Shown here: positions 51,886 through 64,000 of the stretch, one piece after another
How the letters are laid out: every line of letters starts with the position of its first letter
Numbering within the stretch: the stretch's first letter is position 1
Origin: Centropus unirufus
Lineage: Eukaryota > Chordata > Aves > Cuculiformes > Centropidae
Assembly (NCBI GenBank): GCA_013397695.1
Contig: VYZI01000822.1
Coordinates: 2,848 to 66,847 of the forward strand
Length of the DNA stretch: 64,000 nt
Direction of reading: 5' to 3'
Made by a program: the position numbers and the translations under genes
Notes under the pieces: model-generated
What the model saw: only the letters and a program-made list of their open reading frames with translations
What the model was told of the DNA's origin: nothing
Databases searched by the model: none

Positions 51886-52560
51886 ACCAGTGACCAAAAG
51901 CACTGAAGCTCCCAGAAAGGAACATAAACTTATAGCACCACAGGGGCAATGTACAGTTATAGATGGATCATTATATGTTAAGTGCATATCAGAGTATGTT
52001 TGTGAAATTAAAGGAATGATTATGTTTTCATGTAACAAGAGGGTATGGAATCCATTTTTCTTTAGGCATGTAAAGCCACATAAGCTGTGTAAACGTGAAA
52101 CAGGACCTCTAGAAAGTACCTCAGACTGAAATGGTTAAATCACCCAGTAATTCCCTAACCTGCTGTATGAAAATTCTGGATAAATCTCTAACTCTGAGAT
52201 ATATTTTAGGGTCTGGGCACCTGCTGGGAATGTGTCTCCAGGCAGGGAAGCAGAGGCGGCTGTTGCTGTCCTCACAAAACTATAAAGCATCAACCTTTCA
52301 GCACAAAACCAAATGCTCTCATGCTAAGTTATGATAGAACAAGTTCCAAAGCCAACTGGCACGAGAACATTCTGATGGCAGTTAGGAAGGCAGGCAAGCC
52401 CAGATATGATCAGCCATTGTTGAAAACTCAGCTTGAAAGCCCTAGTGCTTGCAATGTCAAAGAAAAATATTTTCAAACCTAGCTAATGTCTCTTCTATCT
52501 GGTGATTGCTTATGAAAAATAAAATTGGACAAAGAAAATGGTTATATGACAATGTCTGGA
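51886..52560 (+). other. Unexplained segment with faint LTR-like features
   Basis: Directly after the CR1 piece comes a 79-codon open frame (51890-52129) and then AT-to-mixed sequence with a TATAAAG box-like motif at about 52281 and an AATAAA signal at about 52518, in the plus-strand order and spacing found in long terminal repeats. No second LTR, primer-binding site or target-site duplication was found and the peptide matches nothing I recognise. Ordinary unique sequence is at least as likely. Confidence 0.18.
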
Positions 52561-55500
52561 CTCTTTTGTGGAGGGACTAAGGTTCTGCATGCTGTTCACT
52601 GAAACAATGGGTTTCTTTGTTTTAGGAAAACAGCATCCTGTTATTTAAGGCTTTTCTAGAACTCAGGTTACTGTGTTAATTTGTTAGTTTTAATATTTTT
52701 AATAAGTTATGCTGTTTGGTCAAGTGACCCAGTCCAGTTCATTTTATAAGGTGCTATAGAAATGTACATGAAGCACAGAAGCATTACATTCTGAAGGAGC
52801 ATTCAGGGTTATTCTGCCTTTCCTCATTCACAACTTAAGGTACAAAACTCGACACAGGGATTTCTTCATCAAATGTAAAAATCAGGTGAGATTATACAAC
52901 ATAGTATATGGATAGCACATATTTTTAGGCCAATCCCGATCTCAAGGTACTAAGTCACTTTCCTTCCTTGAGCATAACACAAGAGCAAGCAAGTCTGAGA
53001 GGCAGGGAAATGACAAGGGCAAGGGCAGAGAGAGGGGAAGAACAGGGGAGAAAGTGAGAAAACCCAGCTGCTATAGAAGAAGTGTGTGCGTAGTCTAAGG
53101 GGTCAGAATCTCAAAATTCTTTTCTTTACTAAATAAATATCAGCTGCAGTTCGAATTTGGCAAATACATGTGCTGAAACAAAGAAGTAGCCAGGGAAGCA
53201 AGAAGATGCTGGATGCTACAGCAAGAATTAACTAGGCAGAACAGGATGGAATTAAACTGATAAATGAAAGAAGATTGCAAAGCTCCAAAAACTGTTTAAA
53301 TCTGTTGCTTTGCACACAAAGTAGGACTGCATGATGTCTAATATTCCCTGCTGGGAGGGGTAAGAACATAGGCTCGGTTACGTAGTAAATCTTTTCCCGT
53401 GAAACTCTGCCATAGTTTTTAGATGTTTGTCCTGTCTCTGTTTGGCAGTATTCAACCAGCATGTCACTTGGGATTTGGTGAAATAACTCTTTGTACAGAG
53501 CACATAACAACTAATGAGCAAAGATATTGTGTGCAAATGACAATCATATCAAACAAAGCCGAACTTTTATACAGCATCCAGGAAACTGGTTATGGCAACC
53601 ACTGCATTTTAGTAAAATGCTAGGAAGATTTTTGGAGAGCAAATCTTCCATATATATTCTCTGTCTATTCAATGTATCTTCAGTTTACCTAATGGAAATA
53701 TCCATAGGGAGATAATATAGACCTATATCTATAATACATATATATCATATAGACCAATAATTTTCACAGCAGAAAAAGCCTGTGAGACTGAAGGACAGAC
53801 AGCTCAAGGTGCTGTTTCTCAGCTATTTCTTGCTGTTTGATTAATACCCTCACAAAATACTCAAGATGGTGGTTATATTTGTACTTACAGAAATGTCACC
53901 TTGATTTCATTCGAAAGGCACATTGCATAGGCTGTACTCTCCTGCTTAAACAGAATCTAATCGTGATGTTCTCATAACAGCAACTTGGTTTCAGTAAGAA
54001 ACTTGAATAAAATAATGATGGTGGACTTGTTTGATCACCCTATCAGTAGCTTGCCTTAAAATGTAGCAAGGCGCATCCTTGGACCACATTCCCAAAATTT
54101 GGTGAACAGATTCCTGATAACTTCACTGGGCTTTGAATTATACCTGCTGCCATAATTCCAAACACTTAAAGGTTCTGGATGGATTGAAAGGCTAGGTTTA
54201 TTATCCCTGTAAGGGTATATCTGGAGGAAATTAGTATGCAATATATTGTTATACACAAGTGACCTGACATTCTAATTCAGGATATATGTTGGTAAAAATG
54301 TAATTTAAAAGAAATCTTCATAGTTCTTATTAGCATTGTTTAGTTCAGTCAACTACATTCTAAAGACAATCTGAAATTTATATTTACATCAATAACTGAA
54401 TGTGGTGTTGTTCACAAACAAAATTCCAGAGAGACACAGGATAATAGATAACCTGCAGTACAGCAATGAAAGCAGAACCACCAATAGCATATGGCAATCA
54501 GCAAGATATTTATTTTACATCAGTCTTCTGCTGGGCATAAATTTTGTTCTACTTCTAAAATGTTCTCAAGAGAGAATTTAGCTGCCAGAAAATTCTTAAT
54601 TATACTGTAAAGTACATTATATGTAATGAATTGTTATATTATATATTTGCAGAAAGTGAGAAGTCTGAACCCAGGACATCCCATACCACCACATTCAACA
54701 AGGACAGTTGAGAGGAAAATGAAAAATGTGAGAACACGAAATACTTCTGATTTGTAGAAAAAGGAATTATCCACGCAGCAAATAGGGCACCATATGAAAA
54801 TAAAGGTATATTATTAATGTAACCTTCTTTTTAGCATAAAGAAGAAGACACTGCCCATATAAAGATACGGGAAGCAAGAACTAGTTCCTTTCAAATCTGA
54901 CACAGAAGAGGGTTGAGTGAGTGAGTATATCTGCATGATTCAAGCCACTAAAGAAAGCAACAGATTATAAATGAAAAGTAATTTCTACAGACAATGGTGT
55001 AAACATGTCTCAGACTGCTGAACAGACATCAGTAACTATGTGAAAAAATAACACTGATCTTCGAACACATATTTATTTGCCAAAATAATTACTCACTAAC
55101 CAATTTTGTACAATGAGTTGTTTCAGTTGTTTTGTGGAAAAGACCAACATCCTTTTTTCCTCTGTCAAGAAATATATTTTCAGGGTGGAATTACAATGTC
55201 CAGTGTGTGACTCTCCAAGCCCAGGTCCATAGAGGTCATAGCACTGATTACATTAATCCTCTGACCCTGAAGTCCAAGGTTTTGATAGGCTCTGGAACAG
55301 CTTTTGGGAAAGAGAGGAGCGGGAGCACTGTGGTTTATGCAAAGAGTTTGTTCTATACTTCTTTAAAGACAAGTCAAATGTCTAATTCTGGTCCTTAAAA
55401 AAATTTGAGGAATGAGAAACTGAGGTGAAGCTAAAAAGGAGGGGATACTAGAAGGTGTTAGCCCAGTTCTACTATTTCTATTCCTCATATGGGACAGACT

Positions 55501-56571
55501 GGCTGTGCAAGGAACAGATTGCCTCAAGGCTCTGCTTGCTATCAGCCCCTCGGGAGCAGGGTAGTGTGAATATCTGAATTTTCTCTTTGTTTACCGAGCA
55601 ACAGTGAGAAATTGCTTTAAATTGAACTGAATCATCTGGATTTCTTTAGCTCTTTTTTGTTTTGTTTCTTTTACACCCTTTTTTTCCCCAACCTGTTTAT
55701 CAGTTTCAAAATGAAAAGTGGTATTTTTTTCAACTTTTCCGACTCCTTTTTTCCCACTCCCTCCTCATTTATTTTTTTTTTTGGCTGAAATTATGGCTTG
55801 GTTTGTCACAAATAGTTTCAGTATCCTCCAAGATGCATTTTTGATGAACTGACTATTCAAAAGCATTGCTCAATTCGACCCAGTGGGAATAATTTGTCCC
55901 CAGGCTTCCGAGAAAGGATACTGCTTCACACTCACAGCTTGAAGAAGACAGAAAACTGCACTGTTATCCCAATGCTGAGAGGCTGATGGGTTTTAAAAAC
56001 TACAACTGGGAATATGTTATACTCTATGGAAATCCATACCAGGAGTAATTTATTGAAAAGTTTGTTAAACAGTTATTGACTTCACATGTATGAAAAATAA
56101 TTATAGATCACTACACATATTGTTCAATGATGCATGAGAATAATGACCATTAACCACTTAAATGAATGATTCCTCTAGTAAACATTTAATTTCGCATATT
56201 TTGCCTAAGAAGATAGAAATAAAAATTATCATTCTTTATTCTCTGGCTCCTATTATTTTGTTCTGAATCTAAGGATATTCATTATTTCTGTGACTTATCT
56301 TTATTTGATAACATGGGAGATTCTTTCCTCCAAAACACGGAACTGTTCTTATTTCATTACCAAGCAAGCAAATACAATAATCATTCACACTCCACAGACC
56401 TGTTTTCCCTCTGGTCATTTCGCAGACCAAAGTTTTTTATAACCCTGTCTATATCTTTCTCCTCTGAATGTGCCCTTTTGCATTCCTTAAAAGTCAAACT
56501 TTCTCCCCCATTTTTGTCAAAATATTATGTGAGCTGATATCTTGAAGTCTTTATAACATCTTCCAGTAGAT
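52561..56571. other. Unique AT-rich stretch, no gene seen
   Basis: A purine-rich run lies at about 52990-53065 (GGGCAAGGGCAGAGAGAGGG) and a TATA-rich patch at about 53715-53752. Short frames such as 53232-53510 minus and 55132-55398 plus have no recognised domain. Confidence 0.5.
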
Positions 56572-56587
56572 AAAAAAAAAAAAAAAA
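56572..56587. repeat. Poly-A tract, 16 A
   Basis: Sixteen consecutive A. No retroposed gene or SINE is recognisable immediately upstream. Confidence 0.9.
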
Positions 56588-57422
56588 GCACAAATGGACG
56601 TTGAAAGCCAAATCTTCACACCCCACATCTGTGTTTCTTACTGTTAAGAGGCACTGAACTTCATAAGAAGTGTTACACCACCATCACTGCTAAGCAAAGA
56701 AATTTAGAGTTGGCCAGATGGTTTTCAATTCCTATGTTTGCAAAAACTAATGTTTATATAAGAAGATGTTTCAGAGCAGTCGCACTGGGAGAGGAGCTGT
56801 AAATCATCTAGGCACTCATCTGGAGAAGATATCTCCATTCTTACAACATGTTTATAATTGAAACATGGTCCAGCTTTTCTAAACCTCCACTGAGTGACTC
56901 ATAAGGACATTTCCATGCACAGTGCATGCCATGCTATCCTGCAACTAACATTCTTTCACTTGGAGTCATTTGCATCCACCCAGCACTGGGACATTTTGAA
57001 ATCAGCTTTCTCTTTTCTGGTCAGGTCTTCAAAACCCCTTTGTTCTGCCATTGTGCCATTCACATCTTACATTTGCATCTGGCATTTTGCATATTGCATA
57101 TTCTGGGAGGCTGACCTGAAGATAAAGGAATTTGGAGCGCTAGACTGTGCATATCTCATCTTTCATCCCATCACTATGCAGACATTTTTGAAGCAGCATG
57201 TAAGAAACTCTGATGGGCAGGTTCACAGTGTTGAATATAAAACAGATTTTGGTGATGCACTAACATCGGACAATGGGAAAAAAAGAGGTATGACATGGAA
57301 AGGAAGAGGCTGTTAAGTGAATCCAAACTATTATGACAGCTCTTTCCTAAGACTTGTTCAACTTTTGTGAAATTGAGGAAGGGAGTATGCAGATTGCTGG
57401 ACTGATGAGCCAGTGAAGATTT
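56588..57422. other. Unique stretch with the longest non-repeat plus frame
   Basis: A 140-codon plus frame (56894-57316) and an antisense 107-codon frame (57174-57497) lie here. The plus peptide is rich in His, Phe and Cys and has no motif I recognise. Without an acceptor or donor site that clearly frames it, I do not call it a gene. Confidence 0.35.
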
Positions 57423-57446
57423 AACGGTAGGAATAACGGTAGGAAT
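57423..57446. repeat. 12-bp perfect tandem duplication
   Basis: AACGGTAGGAAT occurs twice head to tail without mismatch. It contains a CpG, uncommon in this CpG-poor window, so the duplication is probably recent. Confidence 0.9.
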
Positions 57447-59791
57447 GAATTCTACTCCTATTCTAAAGTTTAAAGGACACTTGTGAACAATGTGCACGAC
57501 TTTCTAAATGAGATTTAGTTGTGATTAACATGTGTGTTAAGAAGTAGGTACAATGTCATAAAACTTTTATCATGCTTCATGAGGGGACTTTAACATACTA
57601 TGTATGGGAATTTTAACCCTATGCACATTTAGAGATTAAAATAAAACATCTGAAGGTTCAGTGAATGCAGGCATTTTAATGAATTGTTTAATGAAGTAGC
57701 GAAGTGAAGGTGGGCATTTTAATGGATCACTCAAGACTGGAACCCATGAATACAAAGACCTCTTCAATGAATTTTTAATAAATAACAGTGAGGATGCCAA
57801 ATTAAATGCTGTGAACAGTATAAAAGGATTAAATGTACAACTGTGACCAGTAAAAGTATTATTAAACACACACAATCACATGCCAAGCTAAGACTTGAAA
57901 CACAAATTAAATAGGAGAGGCTTATAAAGGCTGTTTTACAGTGTCCTGTCATGGTATCCACCAGACTCTCTAGAGAATCTCTCTGCCCTTTAATTATCTT
58001 CCCCGGCTATGTCCATGAAGTCTCTACTGTGCCTTTGTCTTTCCCTTTTTTTTTCCCCCCTCTCTTTCCTTCAGTGCCTCCATCCAAGCTTGTATTGCTC
58101 CCTTAGGGTATATATAGAACTTTTTTCTAAAGGCAATGCCACTGAAAGAGGCTAATCACTACAGGACACTCCCATAGTCGGTCCTTGCTTTGGAGAATGA
58201 CACGTTATGTGCATCCTCCAACAATGAAATCATCATCTATCAAAGACATACCGGTCCAGCTGGGAAACTCTGCGGTGATCTCTTTTGCCAGGATAGTATT
58301 TTCAGAACGGGGAATAGCGCGAAAGAGAATCACAGGCACTACAGAAAGTGCCAAGTGTACTGCATTGCAATGCAATCTGTGTATCAAATTAAAGTATATT
58401 CTTTGGATTGTTTTTCTAAAAAGAAAACATTCATGGATCAACATAATGAGTGCTGCAAATAGCTAGAATTCTACAGTAACCAAAATAACTTTCTCTGCTG
58501 GAAACGTTTGAGTTGTGTGACTTGGCTGATTTGCCATATAATACTTTGTGTTGGTTAAGGGCTCAGAACACTTTGACAGGGGAAATTGTATTTCCTTTAA
58601 ACTTATCTGTTAATCCATATAGTGTGACCATTTTGGCTGAGGCTACTTAGGGGCTTTTTGAGGTGAGAATAGGAAGACAGTAGAAGGGCAAATGTCAAAG
58701 TATGTGGAAAAATAAACAGGGGTCAGCAGATGAAAAAGATGTTGAGTACAGATGTTACAATATAAAGAAAAGGAGGGGGAAGCCTATACATCTCCAGTAT
58801 AGCTCCTGGATATATGTCAAGTAAAATCAAGGGAATGTGGAGGTTGAAAGAGTTTGCTTCCTCTCAGTTTGGGGCAATAGAGAACACATTAATTTCTCAC
58901 ATACAGTAAGCAATGGAGTTGACTCACTTTTCTACCCAGCACTTCCCTGCATGCAGCCTCCATTTTATGAAACTAATGTTGGGGAGAGAAAGCCAAGAAG
59001 ATAAAAGGAAGCAAGGAAGCACATCCTGCAATGGCAGATGCTTGATAGCACAGCACCAAGCTGCTAATATAACCCTGTCTACAGTAGCTCCTGTAGGTGA
59101 CTCTCCACCCAGGAGTGGTTGCCCTCACACTTCAGGCAAGATCTCCAGGCTGTGATCCCCTGAACCTATGGAGCTCCAGTCAGATTCTTGATTTAAGGGG
59201 CAATCTTTGTCTATGATATATCATAGGTGGCAACCACAGAGGTGGGAGGGGTCAATCAAATGCAATGCCTCAGCAGTGGGATCTCACAGAAGAGTACATT
59301 TCATCTCCTTGTAGTGGATATTCACTTAGTGAAGTCTCCTGTAAAACAAGCTGCTTTCCTCTAAACTTCTGCATGCATCTGGAGTGCCTATATTATTGCA
59401 TGGGCTTGATCTCAGTTTGGTTCAGACACTACCTAGAAAGTTGAACATTGACATGATTGCATGACCGCATGCGAGAGATCAAATAAAAAACCTCAGGCTT
59501 AAGCTGAGGTATGAGACCTCATTCAGGTACCTGAACTCATGCACAATGGTCTGTGAATGTAAAGTAGTATTGAATAACATAGTTTTATCCAGCCATCATG
59601 GTCTGGCAGTAGCAGGGGATTGCAGTAGAGGACTTCGCACATGCTCAGCCACCCTTTGTAAACAAATATCATCGTTGTGGAAAACATCACCTCTCAATGA
59701 AAGCTACTTCTGCCATGGTAAACAATGGACTAGTAACATATATACTGTGTGGAAACACTAGCTATTTTAACATAGAATAGTACAAGCTAAC
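57447..59791. other. Unique AT-rich stretch, no firm gene
   Basis: GGCATTTTAATG and GGGCATTTTAATGG repeat about 40 bp apart (57669 and 57711). At 58185-58466 three frames are open together (two plus, one minus); the plus frame 58190-58462 is Cys-rich. A perfect 16-bp palindrome, CTATGATATATCATAG, lies at 59211-59226. None of these amounts to a supported gene. Confidence 0.45.
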
Positions 59792-59807
59792 AAAAAAAAA
59801 AAAAAAA
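59792..59807. repeat. Poly-A tract, 16 A
   Basis: Sixteen consecutive A with no recognisable retroposon upstream. Confidence 0.9.
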
Positions 59808-60800
59808 GAAATCAAGTATAGACAAGTCTTTAGTTGATAAAAACTGACAACTAATTGAATTATTTGACTCTCTCATTATTGTTTCCACATGGCAAGCATG
59901 CTCGTGCTCTCCTTTTAGGAAAATTTTGACCATGACTTTTCTGCTTGTCTTTTTATCATGTCTGCAAGGCATCAGCATGAGTTAGGCACTCAGAAACAGA
60001 TGCTACTTCTGTATCCTCAAAGCATTTTTCTCAGGTTTCTTCTTATAAGTACTTTGTATAACTACTTTTGGAAATCACAGGTTTTCAATTTCTCATTGAC
60101 TTCTTACAGGTTTTGTCCCATTGTAAGAAAAGTCATATTCTCATTGAAAAAATGGAATTAATATAGGTTTTCCCTAGTACTTCTACAAAGCTAAGACCCA
60201 GAAGATCTATAAGCAAATAAGGTTCTATTTTTAAGTTCTTAATTGCCACACATTTGTTTTCCAAATTTTACTGGAATGAGAGGCTAAGAAGGGATTTTTC
60301 TACAAATCTGAGGCTAAATAGAATGACATGGAGCCTCCTATTGTCCTCAAAGTTTGACTAGGGTTATTATCTTGCACACAGAAAACAGATGCAAAACAAT
60401 AACTGGAAAAAAACCCAAACCCACCACCCTCTAAATATATGGAATTTGTTTAAAGTTGTTGAAATAGATGAGAAAATAATATACAGTTCAAATAAAAATA
60501 AAGTGCACATGGTCTTTCTGATAATGCTAAAAGGCATTAGATCAAATTCTCAGTTACATAAACTCTATTAACAGTTCCATGTTAATGTTACGATGATCTG
60601 AAATTTTTATTCATTCTGCAAAGTCCCACAGTTTTAGACATACAATTAAAATCCCTTTTGCCACACTGAAGAGCTATTACCATGGCTCACATTCCTTTCT
60701 CTGTCTCAGCTGTTACCTTGTCTGACCTCCATGCCTTAATTTACACTTTCTTCATATTGTTACTGTTGCGTTGTAACAACAAACGCAAGAAGGAATGAGG
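59808..60800. other. Unique AT-rich stretch, no gene seen
   Basis: Nothing recognisable; only short chance frames (for example 59958-60161 and 60389-60571). Confidence 0.5.
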
Positions 60801-60820
60801 GGTAAGCCCTGGTAAGCCCT
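60801..60820. repeat. 10-bp perfect tandem duplication
   Basis: GGTAAGCCCT occurs twice head to tail. It contains GGTAAG, the core of a splice-donor-like sequence, but no exon is evident in front of it. Confidence 0.88.
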
Positions 60821-61586
60821 GTGGTTACCACCCCTTCAAGTACTAAGCATTCACTTTGAAAGACTACAAGAGGAGCTATTACTATTTATTTGATTTGGAG
60901 ACCTGAAGGAGCTGGTTGTCTCCAAGTCTGAAATTGGAAGTATCCCCCTTAAATTTTACCATGTCCCCACAAAAACAGCATGAAATGTAACTTCCCACTA
61001 GTTGAATCTTCCTTCCTCCCCTGTAATATATTGTATTTTAGTGAAATAATTTTGTTCTCCAAAAAGAGATTAATTAGTGAGAGAAATTATACCCTGGCCA
61101 TAAAGAGGAAAGTCATGAGGCTGAAGGAAAAATGTTGCATACTTCCAGAAGAGCAAGTATTAATAGCAACAGATCTAACAAGGACTGCCTATCAGTGACT
61201 GCACAACAGCTGCTTTCACAGATAAACACAGGATTTCTTCAGAGTCAGCGGGAATCAGGAAACGCTATCAGAGTCTCTCCGAAGTGCTAGCACAGCACTG
61301 AAATCACAGGATCTGGCCAACTTCCATGTTAGCATTGCAGCAGTTTCTCCACTCTGGGAGTGAAATACTATTTCTTTTATGCACATAACAAGTGCAGTCA
61401 CACAATTTTTAGTGAGATTTAGAAGTCAAAGTGGTTACCACTCTTTCTAGCATTGGACAGAGGTGCTGCAAAGCTGCCACCTGATATTGTAGCACAAAGA
61501 AGGAATCCATTCCAGGGTACACATGGGTCTCCACACTTAGTAAATTCAATTGCATTGAAGTATCCATGGGAACTTACTTTTCCAGG
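60821..61586. other. Unique stretch, no gene seen
   Basis: No recognisable gene or repeat. The 66-codon frame 61453-61653 owes its lysine-rich end to the adjoining poly-A tract. Confidence 0.5.
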
Positions 61587-61603
61587 AAAAAAAAAAAAAA
61601 AAA
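61587..61603. repeat. Poly-A tract, 17 A
   Basis: Seventeen consecutive A followed by a purine-rich GTAAAGAAAGAGTAAAGAGT stretch. The sequence upstream resembles no gene I recognise, so a processed pseudogene is not supported. Confidence 0.88.
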
Positions 61604-63438
61604 GTAAAGAAAGAGTAAAGAGTAAAAGGCAAAGTAGTGATAAGAAAACCTAGGGCTGAAGAACCTGACTGGAGTCCAGTGGTTACAAATTTTTAGTGGT
61701 CCTGAAGAGACAGCATAGCATTTTTCTCCCATAACTCTGGACACAGAATAAAAATACCTACAGCAGAGGTAGCTGACTAGAAACCTTTTATAGCCACCTG
61801 AGAGGAATGGATATTTCTAGGGTGTAATGTATCACTATAATTACAATAACGCCATCAATTACACTTCCCCTGGAATATTTTCCCTTTTTTCCTATTGTAT
61901 AGCATGCTGATTTTTGTCTTTTTATTTCTTCTTTTTTTTTCCACCAGAGATTTCTTATTCCTTTAAATCTTTTTCCAATTAACTTCTTTCATTACCAGGT
62001 AGTAGTCTTAAAGTATTTATCCCATCTCAGTGAGTTAATCTTTATTGGAATCTGACTTATAATACAATTAACTTTCCAGGGTTTTCAAGAATGCTTCTGC
62101 TGCTTTTGGCTCTTCCCATTTCCTTGTGATGTTTTGTGATCTAACAATTAGTGTAACAGACAGCAGAGTGCCATAACTCATGGGGCTTTTTTCTTCTGTT
62201 GAAACAGGAGTGTCATATCAGGTAGTTTTTCTTCTCTGTTACTCCTCTGGTTACAGACGTGAAATTTGTTACACTCCATCCTTTCTACATTATTGGTTGC
62301 TCATTGATTTGACTATGAAATAAAATGTTTTTCTGGCATATTAAAACTTTACAGTTAAGGAGCTGGAATTGTTGTCTATTTTGGCACTGGCTATCCACAA
62401 GCTCTTCCACTTTCAAATATCATCTAAATTTAACATGCTTTAAAGTTTTTTATATACAAATTTTCACAGAGATTCCATATATCTTTCTCTTCTTTCCCTG
62501 CCAGAAATGCAAAGGTTAATGCTCAAAAGTTCTATGAATTCCTAATTTTAATTCCAATTGTTGTTTTTTTTATGAAGTGTTTTAATTCGCCTTTGCTTTA
62601 TCTTCTCCCTATGAAATTTTAACCTCAGTTAATATTACTCCTGAGGTAAGGCCAGTCAGAGTGGTCTTTCTGTCTATCATAGGGACACCCAGAGAGATTA
62701 GCAATTGCTTTTAAATCTGTAGACAGCACTGGCTTCTCTTTCCGTCACCTAACTGCCTGTGATAAATGACATTTCATCTAGATTTTTCTCCTTCTCTAGG
62801 TGACCTGTGGTTCAGGGATTTCTGAACCAGAGACAGGAGGGTTGTTTTAAGAGCCCTTATTAAAAAAATAGTTCTTGCATCACTGATGTATCTTTTCAAG
62901 GCAAAACCACAGATATATTGCATTTGCTGTTCTACTGTGTTAAATACATAAGCATTTTTATTGATGTATAAATACTATCTATTGTACAGAGTGTACATTC
63001 TGCTTGACTTTAGATAATTTTCATGTATTTATCCCTTTCCATCTCTATTTCCTGACATTTTAAATTCACAGGATCCAGCCTGGATTTGTCATAGGGCTAC
63101 CTGACATTTCTGTGCTGAAATGCCATTAGCCATCCTAGAGATAAATGAGCGTCAGGCCCCAAAATGTAAGTGTGGCTGTGAGCATACAGGTGGATTCTCA
63201 GGTGACCTGTGGAGATAGAACCGTTTTCTTCCTTTTTTTTTTCATGATTTTGATGTTATGACAGACTATTGCTGTTCACTGGAAGCCTTAACTGAACACA
63301 AATCAAAACTTTTAGTAGACACTGGGCCACAGTTACACAGTTACTTACCCAATTTGTGATTATGGGACATAATATACTGAAAAGCCTTTGCTTTGAGGAA
63401 GAAATTTCATATAATGTTATAGGTTGGAATAAATATAG
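61604..63438. other. Unique AT-rich stretch, no gene seen
   Basis: AT-rich unique sequence with T-rich runs (about 61918-61940 and 63231-63242) and no recognisable feature. Confidence 0.5.
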
Positions 63439-63903
63439 CTAGGTGGAATAGCAATGGAAAAAGAAGGATGGGTCATTAATCTCATGCAAGTGAAGACAGA
63501 ATGTGCCTTTCTTATTTTTTAGCATAATGTAGGTCAAAGTATGTTTCCAGATACACCTGCAAGTGTTATGATTAATTTGTGAGTTTTTATATGTTCTTAT
63601 ATTATTGTCCAAAAAGAAGGCCATATGGACAGTAAAATACATACTATAGTTCAGCACTAGTTTTGGAGGACAAATTATAGTGGGACAACAATATGGGGCA
63701 GCCCTGGGGAAATCTGTGGCCTCAGTATCAATGCTGTCAGAAGTAATCAATGCAGCTGGGCCAGGGTGATCAATCCTGTCTGGCTCCAGGACAATGCAGT
63801 GGTTGTGCAAGGCACGCATTGCAATACTTGACCCAGTGAGGATGAGTAGTGAAGGGGATGCTAAACCATCAAGGGATAACCTTAATCCTGCCCCCCTGAG
63901 TAA
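63439..63903 (-). other. Unexplained minus-strand open frame at window edge
   Basis: The minus frame is open from just after a TGA at 63904-63906 to its stop at 63439, about 155 codons, with the first Met codon at 63819. The part encoded by about 63650-63890 comes from locally GC-richer DNA and is not low-complexity: it includes PSLLILTGSSIAMRALHNHC, EPDRIDHPGPAALITSDSID and RAAPYCCPTIICPP. The C-terminal third lies in AT-rich DNA and looks random. I recognise no family. It could be a degraded retroelement frame, an exon fragment or chance. Confidence 0.2.
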
Positions 63904-64000
63904 TCAAGCTTGTGCAGAAAAACCTTATCAACCCTGAAGGCAACTGTAATTATTCCTAGAGCCTCACCCTGGACTAGGGTTGATGAGGAAGATGTTATCT
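63904..64000. other. Window edge, unassigned
   Basis: About 100 bp of moderate-GC sequence continuing the same patch as 63650-63900. It is too short to classify. Confidence 0.4.

Noticed and set aside
60801..60820. Duplicated GGTAAG considered as splice donors
   Set aside because: No open frame with coding character ends there and no acceptor site pairs with it; a simple 10-bp duplication explains it.
61587..61603. Poly-A tract considered as the tail of a processed pseudogene
   Set aside because: Nothing upstream translates to a recognisable protein and no flanking direct repeat was found.

Overview
The window looks like about 63.5 kb of AT-rich, gene-free nuclear DNA from a bird, either intergenic or deep inside a large intron. 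The main evidence is the repeat content. Ten CR1-type LINE (long interspersed element) fragments are recognisable, several ending in the CR1 3' tail (8-bp ATTCTATG-type repeats next to a GATGATCTTTAAGGTC-like block), and no Alu, B1 or L1 was seen. Turtles and crocodilians also carry CR1, so bird is an inference (about 85%). The sequence comes from a draft assembly: a 455-base N gap lies at 37549-38003 and a single N at 41901.

Layout: 1-19 kb is unique AT-rich sequence with three minus-strand CR1 3' ends (576-1063, 4635-4706, 13656-13868), a GTTT microsatellite (1677-1716), a 41-bp-period AT minisatellite (7508-7615) and a GC-richer islet (17280-17690). At 19-21 kb a minus-strand CR1 (19116-19668) and a plus-strand CR1 (20178-21068) face each other 5' to 5'. 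From 21 to 37 kb there is unique sequence, with stretches at 22130-22780 and 23130-23410 that read like conserved non-coding elements, plus a CR1 3' end at 29661-29784. From 37.4 to 42.1 kb lies an assembly-disturbed block: a contig with a CR1 ORF2 remnant is bracketed by exact duplications of its flanks. From 42 to 52 kb there are a small CR1 tail (46135-46220) and two pieces of CR1 ORF2, a middle-to-3' piece at 47540-48070 and a 5'-to-middle piece at 50553-51885. The second is interrupted by an AT microsatellite. From 52 to 64 kb there is unique AT-rich sequence with short tandem repeats, poly-A tracts and a few unexplained open frames.

I found no convincing host protein-coding exon, tRNA, rRNA or CRISPR array. 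Short open frames are frequent, as expected by chance in 64 kb; the only ones whose protein makes sense are CR1 ORF2 remnants. No genes can be said to work together here. The most informative signals are the structure around the gap, which may be two haplotypes joined end to end differing by a deletion between 35-bp direct repeats, and the rearranged CR1 copies. I did not find a convincing new biological system.
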